Assembly (NCBI GenBank): GCA_013400155.1
Contig: VXBM01000761.1
Location: forward strand, 244,067 to 308,066
Source of the DNA: Helopsaltes ochotensis
Lineage: Eukaryota; Chordata; Aves; Passeriformes; Locustellidae
Length of the DNA: 64,000 bases
Direction of reading: 5' to 3'
Every line of letters begins with the position of its first letter. Position 1 is the first letter of the stretch. The position numbers and the translations under genes are program-made. The notes beneath the pieces were generated by a model, which saw nothing but the letters and a program-made list of their open reading frames with translations, searched no databases and was not told the origin of the DNA. This document shows, in pieces, positions 24,901-35,500 of the stretch.

Positions 24901-27900
24901 TGGTTCTTTACTTTTTTCCAAGAAAGGTTCCACAGAGATGCTTTTTTTGCTACATCATCTCCGAAAGGACAAAACCTCCCGCTAAGCCAGAGCCAAGCAA
25001 TTTAATCCCTGCTCTTTCAGACTGCCAGGGTGTATCTCCAGGAGGGGGGAGGCAGCTGTCAGGCAGCTCCTGGCACCACAGCAACGGTTAAAGGGGCACA
25101 AGAAGTGAACAGAGACACCTGACCCAGCACTGACAGAGATCCCCTGATCCCCTTATTGGGCAGCAAACACAGGCTGGGCTGCTGGGTTTGTCTTTTGTTT
25201 CCATTATAAACAGTTTTAAGCTCAAAAGGAAATCAAGGGTTTAAATATCAACAATTACTTCCTTTGTATAATAAAACATTTTTTCATGGTAAAATATTCT
25301 GACTAAACGTAAAATTTGGTGCACTGAGAAGACAGAAAACCTGGAAAAAACAATGAAATCAGGTATCTGGGACTGAGTTAAAGATGTGAATTTTGTAACT
25401 AATCTGGGAAACAGCCTGTTCTCTTCCTCTCCTTTTCTGGATTGTTTCCAACCAGGCATTCAGCAAAACAAGGGACTTCCAACCAGTGCCCCAGCACAAC
25501 GTGACTCTTCTCAGAACCGGGGCAGCAGACACAAAGGTCCTGCACCAAAAACATTTAGTGCTCTCTGGACCTTCAATTCAGGACTAATGAGCTCTGGATG
25601 AGCATCAAGCAAATCTACTGCAAGACCAAGGAACAGGACAATGTCCAGTCCCATCCTCCTCCCACAGCAACAACCCCAGTGTGACTGCAGAGCAAAGAAT
25701 TCCAGCCTTCACAGGGACAACAGTGTGGAGGAAGAGGCCAACTTCTTGCAAATTTTGTGGAGAAAAACAAAGAATTCAAGTCCACACAGATTTCCTACCT
25801 TGACCACTAGAAACAGAAGTTTTTCCACACTGGAATTCCATTTTAAATAACACAAAGCTACTAAATCTCCCTCTGCAGTTTACAAGGCTTGAGCAGCTTA
25901 GGTCAGGCAGGAAAAGGGTGGGATAAGGCGAGGGAACATCCGAGTGGAACAGCAGTGCTGTATCGCAATCCACCAAAACCCGCTGGGTGGCTTTCGGGAT
26001 TAATTAATTGTAGCAAATTGGCTGCTCCAAGTGCTGGTGTTGGCTCAGCACCCAGAACACAGCCCAAACCCTGCTCATGCTAGAAGGAATGTCGCTGTCA
26101 GGAGATCCCTGTGGATTGCAGGGGACAGTGAATGGATCAGAACAGGGGGTTCAGGCTCATCTGAGATACCTGACACCAACCATCACAGGAACCTGCCAGG
26201 CCAAGAGCCCTCATTCACCTGTGGTTGATCTAAAGCCTCTTGGCCTGGCAAATTTTCTAACCCAGCCTTCCCCCAGCCTCAGGGCAGAGCTTGTTGTGGG
26301 TCTGCTGTTAGTACTGAACAGGATTACCCCCAAGTAAACACATTGGGAAGACATTTAAGGTCACTGTGCAGGTGCCCCAAGGAGCCAGGACGGGATGTGT
26401 GGGGAGGATGATGACGGGAGGAAGGAGGAGCACAGGTAGCAGTGAAGGTGTGATTACCTGCTCGGGCTAGCATCTCAAACTCGGACACAGTCTCCCGCAG
26501 AGGCTGCATACCTTTAGTGGCCGCATCACTAAACGAGAACTCCTGGCTGTCGTTGTGGGGCAGCTCAGTGCTGCTCACCCGGGATGGCTTGAGGAACACC
26601 TTGGGCTCGATATCCAGCTCAAACTGTTGGAAAACCAGAGTAGGGAAAGCCACATCAGCAGCCTCTTCACCTCTCACCCGCCATGCTCTCTCTTATCCAC
26701 ACAAAGGCTTCCCACCCACTAAAAGAATATTTTCTCTGGCTTTCTTTTCTGTGTTAAACCATCAGAGTCCCATGTGGGGACTCAGGAGCAGCCAAGGAAT
26801 AGGCTTTGTTTCCAGGAGACCAAGGGATCACACAGGGATTTCACTTCCAACCAAGACTTCTCCCCAACCCCCCACCAGCGTACACAGGAAGCGCGTCCTT
26901 ACCTTGATGGAGCTGTTTTCAAACATATCCACAGTCATTTCTTCCTCTTCCTCCTCCTCTTCCTCAGTCGTGGACTCCACCACCATTCCCGGGAACTTCT
27001 CGACCCCGCAGAACTGCAGGAAGATGGGGGCCCGGCTGGAGTTGCGCTGGATTTCCACCCTCAAGATGCCGTCGCGGGGCCACTTATCCCGCACGTGCTC
27101 CAGGCAGTTGATGGGGGAGCGGGAGAAGGCGATGTGGATGTAGGCCAGGATGAAGAGCACAAAGAGAGCCTGAAGGGCAGGAGACAAGGCAGAAACTGTC
27201 AGACTCCCTAGTTATCACCAGCTCTGTGAAACACCAGAATAATTTGGGCGAGTGGGCTGGCAAGGGAACAAGAGTTTTGATGCTTCTCTGCATCAACAAC
27301 GCAGCAGCCAGACCTTGGCAGTTCCAGCAGGGAACACACCAAAGGCATCAGGAACCAGCTGCTCCTGCTTGTGAGAGCTGACAGACTTCTGAAAGTACAG
27401 GTCCTGCTTCCAACAGCGTCCCCAAAACTGATCACACACAGCACCAGTGTGGGATGAGGCCACGAGGCACACTGAAGAAAATGGAAACATATCCGTGCCT
27501 TCCAACCCTTCCTTCCTTAGCACAAAGAGTTTCCTGCCGAAACCCAGAGAAGCCTGTCCAGCTTTGTAAAGGCAGAATAAAGCAATCTCTAAGCAAAGCC
27601 AAGCCACCCCTGGGCAGGACGACCCAAACCCACATCAGATCCGTTGTCCCAAAGAACAGGTCCTGCCTCAGGGAGGCTGAGCTGGCCCCCGAGGCCAAGT
27701 GCACAAAACACCACAGCTCCCCGCCCTGCCTCCATCCCAAGAACAGCCACAAACCACAGCAAAGCAGGGTGGACTAAAAAAACTTGTTCCCTGGAGTGAA
27801 GAGAGAACGTCCAAAGTTCAGAGCTCCGAGCACAGCTGGCACAGCGAGCGGCACTGCTGAGCTCAGAGCTCCCTCCCCAGCCAGCCTGCGCTGCTCTGTC

Positions 27901-29244
27901 CTCACCAGTCCCGCCGTCCTGACCTATTTGTGACGAGCAAACAGCCTGGTAAACATCGCTCTGCAGAGGAGCTGCACGGGCAGATGTGAGGGAAGGTAAA
28001 GCAGAACCACCTCCCTGGGTTGCAGAAGAGCCAAGGGCAATTCCAGGGCTCGGGGTGGAAATGTGGGCTCCCACTTCCCTCCTGCCAGCAGCTGAAGGAG
28101 AGCTGGGAGCAGGCTGCTGAACCCTGACCCTACAGGCTACTCTCCACAGAGCCCTGAGGAAATTTTTACTTCTCTGGGAGGAGCTGTGATCAGAGGCAGA
28201 AGCAACACAAACTGCTCCCAGCCACTCTGCCCGACCACTGCACCGTTATCCCTGTCCCAGCCAGGTTTGCTTGGATACACAAGTACAACCGGGAGAGGGA
28301 ACAGGGATGGGAAAAACCCAAACACCTCCTGAGGGTAGAAAACATATCTGTGCACCATGAGACCAAGGTGTGCTGGGTGTTTTATTGCTGAATTGTAGAA
28401 ACCTAGAGGGGTGTGCTGCTGTTGCCTGGCAAACAAAGCCCTTCCCTTTTTTCTGATTTCCCATCCTGGAAGCCGTGGAGCAGGATTTTATCTATGGGCA
28501 GCCACCCCTGGACACTGACAGGCCCCTCTGGGAGGGTCCCCACCACCCAGCAGGCAGGTGGGCTCACCCCAGAGCACAGTGACACATTCTGGGCACTGCT
28601 GAAAGAAACAGGGTTAAAACGGGGCTGTGCCTTAACTGCTTGCAGCAAAGACAAGACTCCAGCAAAACTCCAACAATCCACCAGATCGTGTGGGAAATGT
28701 ATCCAAAAAGTGCGATTGCTAGGAAACAGAAACTGAAACTTCTCCTGCCTCGCGCCAGCCTGGCTGCCCAGCAAGCTGGCTCAGCAATTTCTTTTTGATT
28801 TACAGATCTGGAAGAGCTCCAGACTGCAGGGAGCACCGGGACCACCATGGAGACTGATGTCTCCCTCACAGGAGGGGCGCAGGGGAGCTCCGGGGACAGC
28901 TCGGTGTGCGTGGTGCAAACACAGCCTGCTACCTCCGGCGGAGGCACGGCTTTTCGTGTTTCCAATGAAATTCCTGCCCTCAGCCCGGCCGCGGGCTGGC
29001 AGGAGGAGCTGCCCCTCACCTTGAGAAGAACGAAGAACTCAAAGACGCGGCGGAAGGAGGGAGGGAAGAGGCGCGCGTAGGTCACTGCCATCTTGAAGAA
29101 CAGCGCGTGGAAGAGGCGGTCGCGCACGTTGATCAGGGGGTTCTGGTTGAGGTTGGGGTTGCGGACGCCCCGGTTGTTGCCGCCGGCGGCCCCGGCGTTG
29201 TTGGCCGGGTGGTGGTTGTTGGCGTTCGGCTGGTTCTCGGACAT
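18978..29244 (-). CDS. TMEM259: TMEM259 (membralin), ER membrane protein
   Basis: Eleven exons on the minus strand give about 707 residues: 29020-29244, 26903-27169, 26512-26623, 24261-24371, 23235-23357, 22814-22914, 21897-21954, 21505-21588, 20881-21013, 20436-20535, 18978-19787. All splice sites are GT-AG. The start MSENQPNANN is followed by the membralin hallmark NPLINVRDRLFHALFFKMAV. Hydrophobic segments occur at ALFVLFILAYIHIAF (exon 2), YLAAFVIMVIF (exon 6), the exon 8-9 region (LLTVILALVG, FYIILIVWL) and exon 10 (FFYLYHFAFYAYHYRF). Exon 2 has a poly-Glu run before the luminal-loop sequence. The last exon codes a long Ala/Ser/Thr-rich tail of low conservation. Family knowledge: membralin is part of an ER-associated degradation complex with RNF185 and supports motor-neuron survival. 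The gene looks intact and is tail-to-tail with GRIN3B. Confidence 0.95.
21755..21835 (+). repeat. Degenerate CR1-like 3' tail in TMEM259 intron 7 / exon 8 flank
   Basis: The word TGATCTTCAAGGTCC followed by TTCCAACCCAAACC is the typical end of avian CR1 and related elements. The octamer tail expected after it has decayed. Upstream homology is too weak for me to set a left border. Confidence 0.5.
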
Positions 29245-29596
29245 CCTGACGGCGGGGCTGGGCCCGAAAAGGCTGCTGCTCCTCCGTGGGCCGGGCTGGG
29301 GCCGGGCGGGCGCTGCGGAGGGGCCACGGGGCCGGCACTGCCTCCGTCCCCCTCCCCGGCCCCTGCCCGGCGCAGACGCCTCGGGGCGGCGACGGGTCAG
29401 GCCCAACGGGTCAGGCCTGGCCACTCAGCGGGGCCCGGGAGCTGCGCGGCCGGAGCAGACGCAACAGGGACGCGGCTGCCGGGATGTCCCCGCGGCCATG
29501 GGGGACCCTCGGCGGGGCGGAGCGGGGCGGCGCGGCCCGGGACTGACGAGCGGCTCAGCTGTCCCGGCGCGGTCCCGTCCCTTCCCTCAGCGCTCC

Positions 29597-29660
29597 GCCG
29601 CCATTTTCCTCCGCCGGCCACGGCGGTTCAGGCGCGTGCGCGCGCACGCGCGCCCCGGGG
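29597..29660 (-). promoter_or_regulatory. TMEM259: TMEM259 CpG-island promoter elements
   Basis: Read on the minus strand, AAAATGGCGGC (29597-29607) is a YY1-type site of the sort found at or just after housekeeping transcription starts. At 29632-29651 lies a perfect 20-base palindrome of alternating purine and pyrimidine whose centre (TGCGCGCGCA, 29637-29646) resembles an NRF-1 site. Both sit about 350-400 bases upstream of the TMEM259 start codon and next to the U6 distal element. Confidence 0.5.
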
Positions 29661-29706
29661 CACGACGGGACGGCGGAGGACACGCTCCGGCCCTTGCTCC
29701 GCCTTC

Positions 29707-29740
29707 ATGCAAATGAGGAAGTATCCCGGCATGCACCGCG
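29707..29740 (+). promoter_or_regulatory. U6 distal sequence element (octamer + SPH/ZNF143)
   Basis: A perfect octamer ATGCAAAT (29707-29714) lies 243-236 bases before the U6 start. It is followed by CCCGGCATGCACCGCG (about 29725-29740), which fits the SPH/STAF (ZNF143) consensus. The pair at about -220 to -240 is the standard enhancer of vertebrate snRNA genes. Confidence 0.8.
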
Positions 29741-29883
29741 AGACACCGGCACCTCCGGACGGCCGTTTCGCCTCGAAAAGGCGAAAAATGTCGACAAAGC
29801 GGAAAACTGAGGATCAAAAACCAGCACGCATCGCTTGGGAGATTGACAGTGTGAAGAAAAGTGTGGGAGCCGGAAGAAGCGTG

Positions 29884-29927
29884 CTCGCAGTGACTTAAAA
29901 ATTATCCAACACGGGAGGTTTAAATAT
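29884..29927 (+). promoter_or_regulatory. U6 proximal sequence element and TATA box
   Basis: CTCGCAGTGACTTAAAAATT (from 29884, about -66 to -47) matches the snRNA PSE in place and pattern. TTTAAATAT (29919-29927, -31 to -23) is the TATA-like box that sets RNA polymerase III specificity. Together with the distal element they form a complete type-3 Pol III promoter. Confidence 0.8.
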
Positions 29928-29949
29928 CGCTGTGGGTGAGGGGAGATTC

Positions 29950-29955
29950 GTGCTC

Positions 29956-30006
<51 letters not shown>

Positions 30007-30056
30007 GGCCCCTGCGCAAGGATGACACGCAAATTCGTGAAGCGTTCCATATTTTT
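29950..30056 (+). ncRNA. RNU6-2: U6 spliceosomal snRNA
   Basis: This is a full 107-nt U6 gene that matches the vertebrate U6 consensus with no difference I can see. It begins GTGCTCGCTTCGGCAGCACA, and contains the ACAGAGA box (29990-29996, pairs with the 5' splice site) and the AGC triad (30002-30004). It ends in a T run. The promoter is complete, so this is probably an active gene and not one of the many U6 pseudogenes. Human RNU6-2 lies in the same place just upstream of TMEM259 (from memory), so the symbol is given by synteny. Being a multicopy gene, its paralogue identity is less certain than its type. Confidence 0.93.
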
Positions 30057-30058
30057 TT
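30052..30058 (+). terminator. Pol III terminator of U6
   Basis: Seven consecutive T residues close the U6 gene, sufficient for RNA polymerase III termination and for the 3' oligo-U that binds La and LSm2-8. Confidence 0.9.
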
Positions 30059-30279
30059 CTCGGCACGGTCTCAAAGCCCCTCCCCTGGAGGACCCTTTTT
30101 TGTCCCCCCGAGAGGCGGCCCGGGCTGTCCCAGCCCCCCGCGAGGTCGGGCGCTGTGGGTTGATGCTCGCCTGTGTCAGGGCCGCCCTGCTGCCCCTGTC
30201 CCGCTGTGCCCCCACCCTGTCCCTCGCTGCGGTCGCGTTGTGGCGAGGGCAATCGAGCCCCCCGGCAGTACCGTGGGTT

Positions 30280-30285
30280 TTTATT
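30280..30285 (-). terminator. ABCA7: ABCA7 polyadenylation signal
   Basis: On the minus strand this reads AATAAA, about 330 bases after the ABCA7 stop codon. Cleavage would fall near 30265, about 200 bases from the U6 terminator, which approaches from the other side. Confidence 0.75.
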
Positions 30286-30612
30286 GAATTGCTCTGTTAC
30301 AGCAGGCTCGGCTCCGGTGGGGAGCAGCGGGGTCCCAAGGCCAGCCCCAGACCCCCCCATCCAGCTCAGCCCCCTGCAGCACATCAACCCCACCACGGGG
30401 AGCCGGGGCCAGCCCTGTCCTGGTGCTCGGACCCTCCCAAACACCCACTGTCCCCTGGGATGGTGACACCCATGCCAGCTGGCAGGATGTGCCCAGGCCT
30501 CTTCTATGCATCTCTGGGGGTCTGCAGTACCCCAAAGCTCTGTGACCCTGGCTCGTGCTGCGGTGACAACCAGGGAGGGGTCTGTGGGGGTCCATGGGAC
30601 ACCATGGCCCAC

Positions 30613-32572
30613 TCAGACAGCGCTCTCCTGGTAGCTGTCATCCTCCAGGAACGTGCTCAGCCTCCTCCCGGGGCTGGGGGCCGCATCCTGTCCTGGGGCT
30701 GTGACCTCCCCGGCGTCCCCATCGCTCTGCTCCTGAGCGAAGTGCACGAAGACCTGCAGGAATGGCACGATGAGAGACAGCACCGTGGGACAGGGCCGCC
30801 ACTCCCTCACACCTGCTTCCCCTGTCACCTGGTCCAGTGTGGTCTGGGACACGGAGTAGTCCTCTATGTGGCAGGGGCCACGGTTGGCGGCCAGAAGGCT
30901 GAAGACGGTGGCCAGGGAGGTGAGGCGGGCGGGCAGGTGGTACTGCAGCAGCCCCCCGTGCTGCTCCCGCAGCACGATGCCGGGGAAGTGCTGCTGCAGC
31001 AGGGCCTGCACCGCCGCTGGGCCGGGGCCCCCCGCCCGCACCACCACCGTGTACCCGTCCCCAAACCTGCGGGGAGAGGGGACACTGCTGTGAGGACTGG
31101 CCATGGTCACCACCCTCAGGAGACCCCCTTAGCCCCCCTGACCTGTTCTTGAGGTGCTGGACGCTGCCCAGGCAGCGGAACCGGCCGTTGACCATGATGG
31201 CCATCCTGGTGCAGAGCGCCTCACACTCCTCCATGCTGGGGGAGGCACGTGTGAGCCCCCCCAGGGCAGAGGGACACTTCAGTCCAAGGGGGTTCCAGAG
31301 CCCCCCTTTGTGGGGGTTGCAGGCCCCGGGTTGGGGACTCACCTGTGGGACGTGAGCACCACGGACCGGCCGTCCCGGATAACGCCAAGGATGCGCTCCC
31401 ACAGGAACCTCCGGGCTTGTGGATCCATCCCCGTGGTGGGCTCATCCTGCAATGGTCCCGACCCAGGATCAGCCTGGGCAGGACCCTGGTGCTGCCGTGG
31501 GGCCTCCCAATGCCCCCCTCACCAGGAAGACGACAGGGGGGCAGCCGAGGAGGGCGATGGCCGTGGAGAGCTTGCGCTTGTTGCCCCCGCTGTACTTGCC
31601 CGCCGGCCGGTCTGCGTGAGGGCCCAGCCCCAGGGCAGTGATGCCCCACTGAGCCACCTGCAAGAGACAGAGGGGGTGAGGGTGGGGGCTCCCCACGGGC
31701 TGGGGAGGACGGGGTACAGGCCCTACCCTGGGGGTCTCCTCCTCCGGGACCCCGCGCAGGCGGCTGTAGAACTCCAGGTGCTCCCGCCCTGTCAGCAGGT
31801 CGGTGATGGCGTCAAACTGGGGACAGTAACCCATGTGCTGGTGGACAGACTGGAGGTCGGTGAGCACACTGCGGGATGGGGACAGGATGGGGACAGGTGA
31901 GCATGGGACAGGGAGAGGTGAGCACGCTACACGTGCCAGGGATACTGTAGAAATAAGGACAAGCAGCTGTGGGGATGAGGATGAAGCAGGCTGCAGGGCC
32001 AGGAAGAGCACGGGGTAGGGACAGAGATGATGGCATAGGTGCTGTGGGGACATGGAGAGGGATCTGAGCTGTGGAGTCCCTGCATTCACCCACCTGTGCC
32101 CTTTCAGCCAGGCCTCTCCCAGCGTCACCTCTGTGTCCCCCGTCAGCATCTTGAAGGTGGATGTTTTCCCAGCACCGTTGACCCCCAGGAGGCCAAAGCA
32201 CTGTGGGGACAGAGCAGGGTCACTGGCAGCCCTGGCCCTGCCCAGAGGGCTGTCTGTCTGTCTGTCCATCTGTCCCTCACCTCCCCGGGGGGAATGGCCA
32301 CGCAGAGCCGGTCCACGGCCGGAGCCTTCCTGCGCCGGTACACCTGCACGGAGGAGAGGTGGCACTGGGTGCTCCCTCCTGTCACTGCCAGTGGGGCCAG
32401 GGCTTCTGGGTGGGCTGGAGCTCGCAGCAGGGTCCAGCTCCATGCACCCACCTTGGTCAGGTCCTTCAGCAGCAGGAGGTAGCCATGAGGGGAGATGCTG
32501 CCCACCCTCGCCCGCTCCCTGGCCACATCCTGGTCCTCATCCCCCAGCGAGGGCAGCTCCAGAGATCGTGGC
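30613..32572 (-). other. ABCA7: ABCA7 exons 42-50: NBD2 and C-terminus
   Basis: Exons: 32452-32572, 32281-32343, 32094-32200, 31727-31868, 31523-31657, 31343-31446, 31143-31235, 30829-31066, 30613-30753. Walker A is in exon 44. The signature (YSGGNKRK) is in exon 46, and Walker B is split between exons 46 and 47 (VVFL / DEPTTG). Exon 50 encodes VFVHFAQEQSDGD and ends LSTFLEDDSYQESAV before the stop. Confidence 0.9.
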
Positions 32573-35500
32573 CTGTGGAAGCAGTGGCAAGGGCACATCC
32601 AGGGCTGTCCACCCCCTTGAGCACCCCCAGGGTACTGTGCCCGGTTCTGAGCCTCTCAGTTTTAGGAAGGACAGTGAGCTTGAACACAGAGGAGGCCGGT
32701 GAGGGGCTTGGAACACAATCCCTATGAGGAATGACTGAGGGAGCTGGAGTTGTTCAGCCCCTGGAGAAAAGGAGACTCAGAGGTGACCTTATCACTCTCT
32801 ACAATCTCCTGAAAGGTGGCTGTAGTCAGGTGGGCGTTGGTTTCTTTCCAGGCAACAACTGACAGAAGGAGAGGACACAGCCTCAAGCTGCACCAAGGGA
32901 AATTTAGGTTGGATATTAGGAAAAAGTTTTTTACTGAAAGGGTGATAAAGTACTGGAATGGCCTGCCTGGCGAGGTGGTGGAGTCATCATCCCTGAATGT
33001 GTTTTACAGAAGACTGGATTTGGCACTCAGTGCCATGGTTTAGTTGAAGTGTTAGGGCGTGGGTTGGACTCAATGATCTTAAAGATCTCTTCCAACCTGG
33101 TGATTCTGTGATTCTGTGATTCTGTGACTCTGTGACTCTGTGATTCTGTGATTCTGTGATTCTGTACCCCCTGCCAGTGCTCACCCCAGGCGCAGGAAGC
33201 AGCGGTGGTACTGCAGCAGGAGGGTGAAAAGGAAGAAGATGATGCCCTCGATGGCCATGGCGAACATGTTCTTCCCTGCCAGGTCCCAGGACAGGGGGGA
33301 CACGAAGCGCTTGTCCCCTGCAAGCAGCGAGAGGGGCTGTAGGAAGAGGGGACCCCTGTGCTGGGCTTTGGGGAGGGTGAGCAGCCCTGACACCCCCCCC
33401 AACTCACCGAACCTCTCAAAGGCATCAGCCATTGCCTGGTTCTTCACCATGTCAATGAGGCCTCGGCCCAAGCAGAAGTGGGGGAAGATGAGGAAAACCT
33501 TCTTCAGGACGCGGTTGATGTCATTGAGGTTCTGATGGGGCAGCAAGGAGACGGGTGGGGGAGCTGGCACTGGCCCTGCAGGGAAGGCATGGGGGATCCA
33601 GGGCATCCCGAGGCTCACCTTGTCCACAAAGAGCTCCAGCACAAAGGTGGCCACGCTGCCGTTGATGCCGATGAAGAGGTTGATGCAGGTCAGGGCCACG
33701 TAGGCGGTGCTGGGGATGCTGAAGAGGAAGGAGGCTGGATACATCAGGGGGGTGATGGACCATCTGCAGGAGGGAGAGGAAGGGGCTGGCCGAGGTGTAC
33801 CTCCCAACCTGGGGGGCTTGAGACAGCACCCACCCTCCCAAGCACCACAAACCCCTCACCCCAGCTGCCCCCAGCCCCACAACCCCCTCGCCCCTGCTGG
33901 GCTCTGCTGCCCCGTCACCCGTAGAGCAGCAGCAGCAGCACCAGGGAGGGCAGGTTGGCCGAGGACACGTAGGATTCCTGCTGGAAGCAGACGAAGATGA
34001 GGATGACCAGCAGCGCGGGGACCAGGTAGTTGCACTGTGGGGATGGAAAAGCCAGGAAAGGGGTCAGGGGTGGGACCAGACCCCTTGGAACTGGTCCTTG
34101 CCCCCATCCCCATCCCCACCATGTCCCAGGCGAAGTTGCCCAGCCAGTAGGTGATGGGCCTCATCCCGCTGACAAACTGGAGGTGCTTGGCCTTGCTGAC
34201 CCGCTCCTCGATGAGGAAGACGACGAAGCTGGCCGGGATGAAGGACATGGCGAAGATCACGCAGATGGAGACCAGCACGTCCACAGAGGTGGCCATCCTG
34301 CCGAGGAGGGGACAGCTCAGCAAGGGCCAGAGGGGGCTGCGGGAGCCCCCCCCTTGCCAGCACTCACAGGGCAGCCTCGGAGAGCTGCTCCTTGGTGAGG
34401 TTCAGGGGGTGGTTGGTGGCCGTGATGCCGAAGCGTGTGGGGTCGGTGCCGGGGGGCAGCCGGGCTCGCAGCAGCCCGTTGCTGGCCACGTTGAGGAAGG
34501 AGACCATGGCGTGCCAGCCCTTGTTGTTGAACCAGACCTGCGGCATGGGGAGGGCCGGGCAGCTCAGAGCCCCCCACCCAGCATGGCACTGGCCCTGGCT
34601 GTTCCTGCAGCATCCAGTCCCACCAGGAGCATCCCCTGCTCCCCACCAGGCTCCTGGCCTCTCTCAGTCCTTTTTGGGCTGCTCTACCCCTTGAGGGGAC
34701 ACCACTGTCACACCCCTGCTGCCCCCCAGCTCTCACCCCTGAGGGACTCCCAGCCCAGGGCACACCTTGATATTCCTGCGGGCATCCAAACCCTCGATGA
34801 AGCGGCTGACGTTGGCCAGGAGCCGATCCGGGGGGCTGCCCTGGGGGCAGGAACACAGGGTGAGGAGGGGTCTCCCGGCACTGGGACACCAGAGCTGAGC
34901 CAGGGGCTGAGTCCAGCTGTACCGGGGTGATGTTGAGCAGCACCCGGAGCTCCAGCACCGCCTGATCCACCTCCGCTGCCGACGGCAGGGCCTGGGAGCT
35001 GCCAGCACCCAGGGAGAAGCCGCCGTACCTGCGGGAGAAACAGAGCTCCCAAACTTGTTGGAGAGACTCCCAGCGTGCCAGGAACTGGGCTTGAGGATCC
35101 ACGTGGGTCCCTTCCACTCCAGGAGATTCTACAATTCCACAATTCCACAAAACCTGCCACCCATTCCCCTCTGCTGCCTTTGTGCAAACTCAACCCTCCA
35201 CTCACCCAGATGCCAGAGTAAGGGACACACAGCAGAGGGTTGAAGGCACCTCTGGATGATGGTTCTGCCCAAGGACCACTCAGGCTCTCCCCAAACCCAC
35301 CAGGGATCTCCTGTCTCCCTCCATCCCTGGCTGTGCCAGGCCCCAGCCCCAGCCCAGCTCACCTCTGCTCATTCACCCACTTCTTGTTCCTCAGCCTGAA
35401 ACAAATGAGGTGGGGGGAGAGAGAGGAGAGAGAAACCCCCCAAGGGGACATTAGGGCAGCACCTGCCCACCCAGCCACATGTCCCCAGCAGTGTCCCCTT

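Noticed and set aside
30022..31152. 376-codon plus-strand ORF starting inside U6
   Set aside because: It crosses the U6 gene and the 3' exons of ABCA7 on the opposite strand and matches no known protein.
33103..33166. Regular octamer array that could be read as a CRISPR-like or microsatellite locus
   Set aside because: There are no spacers. It is the standard 3' tail of the CR1 element immediately upstream.
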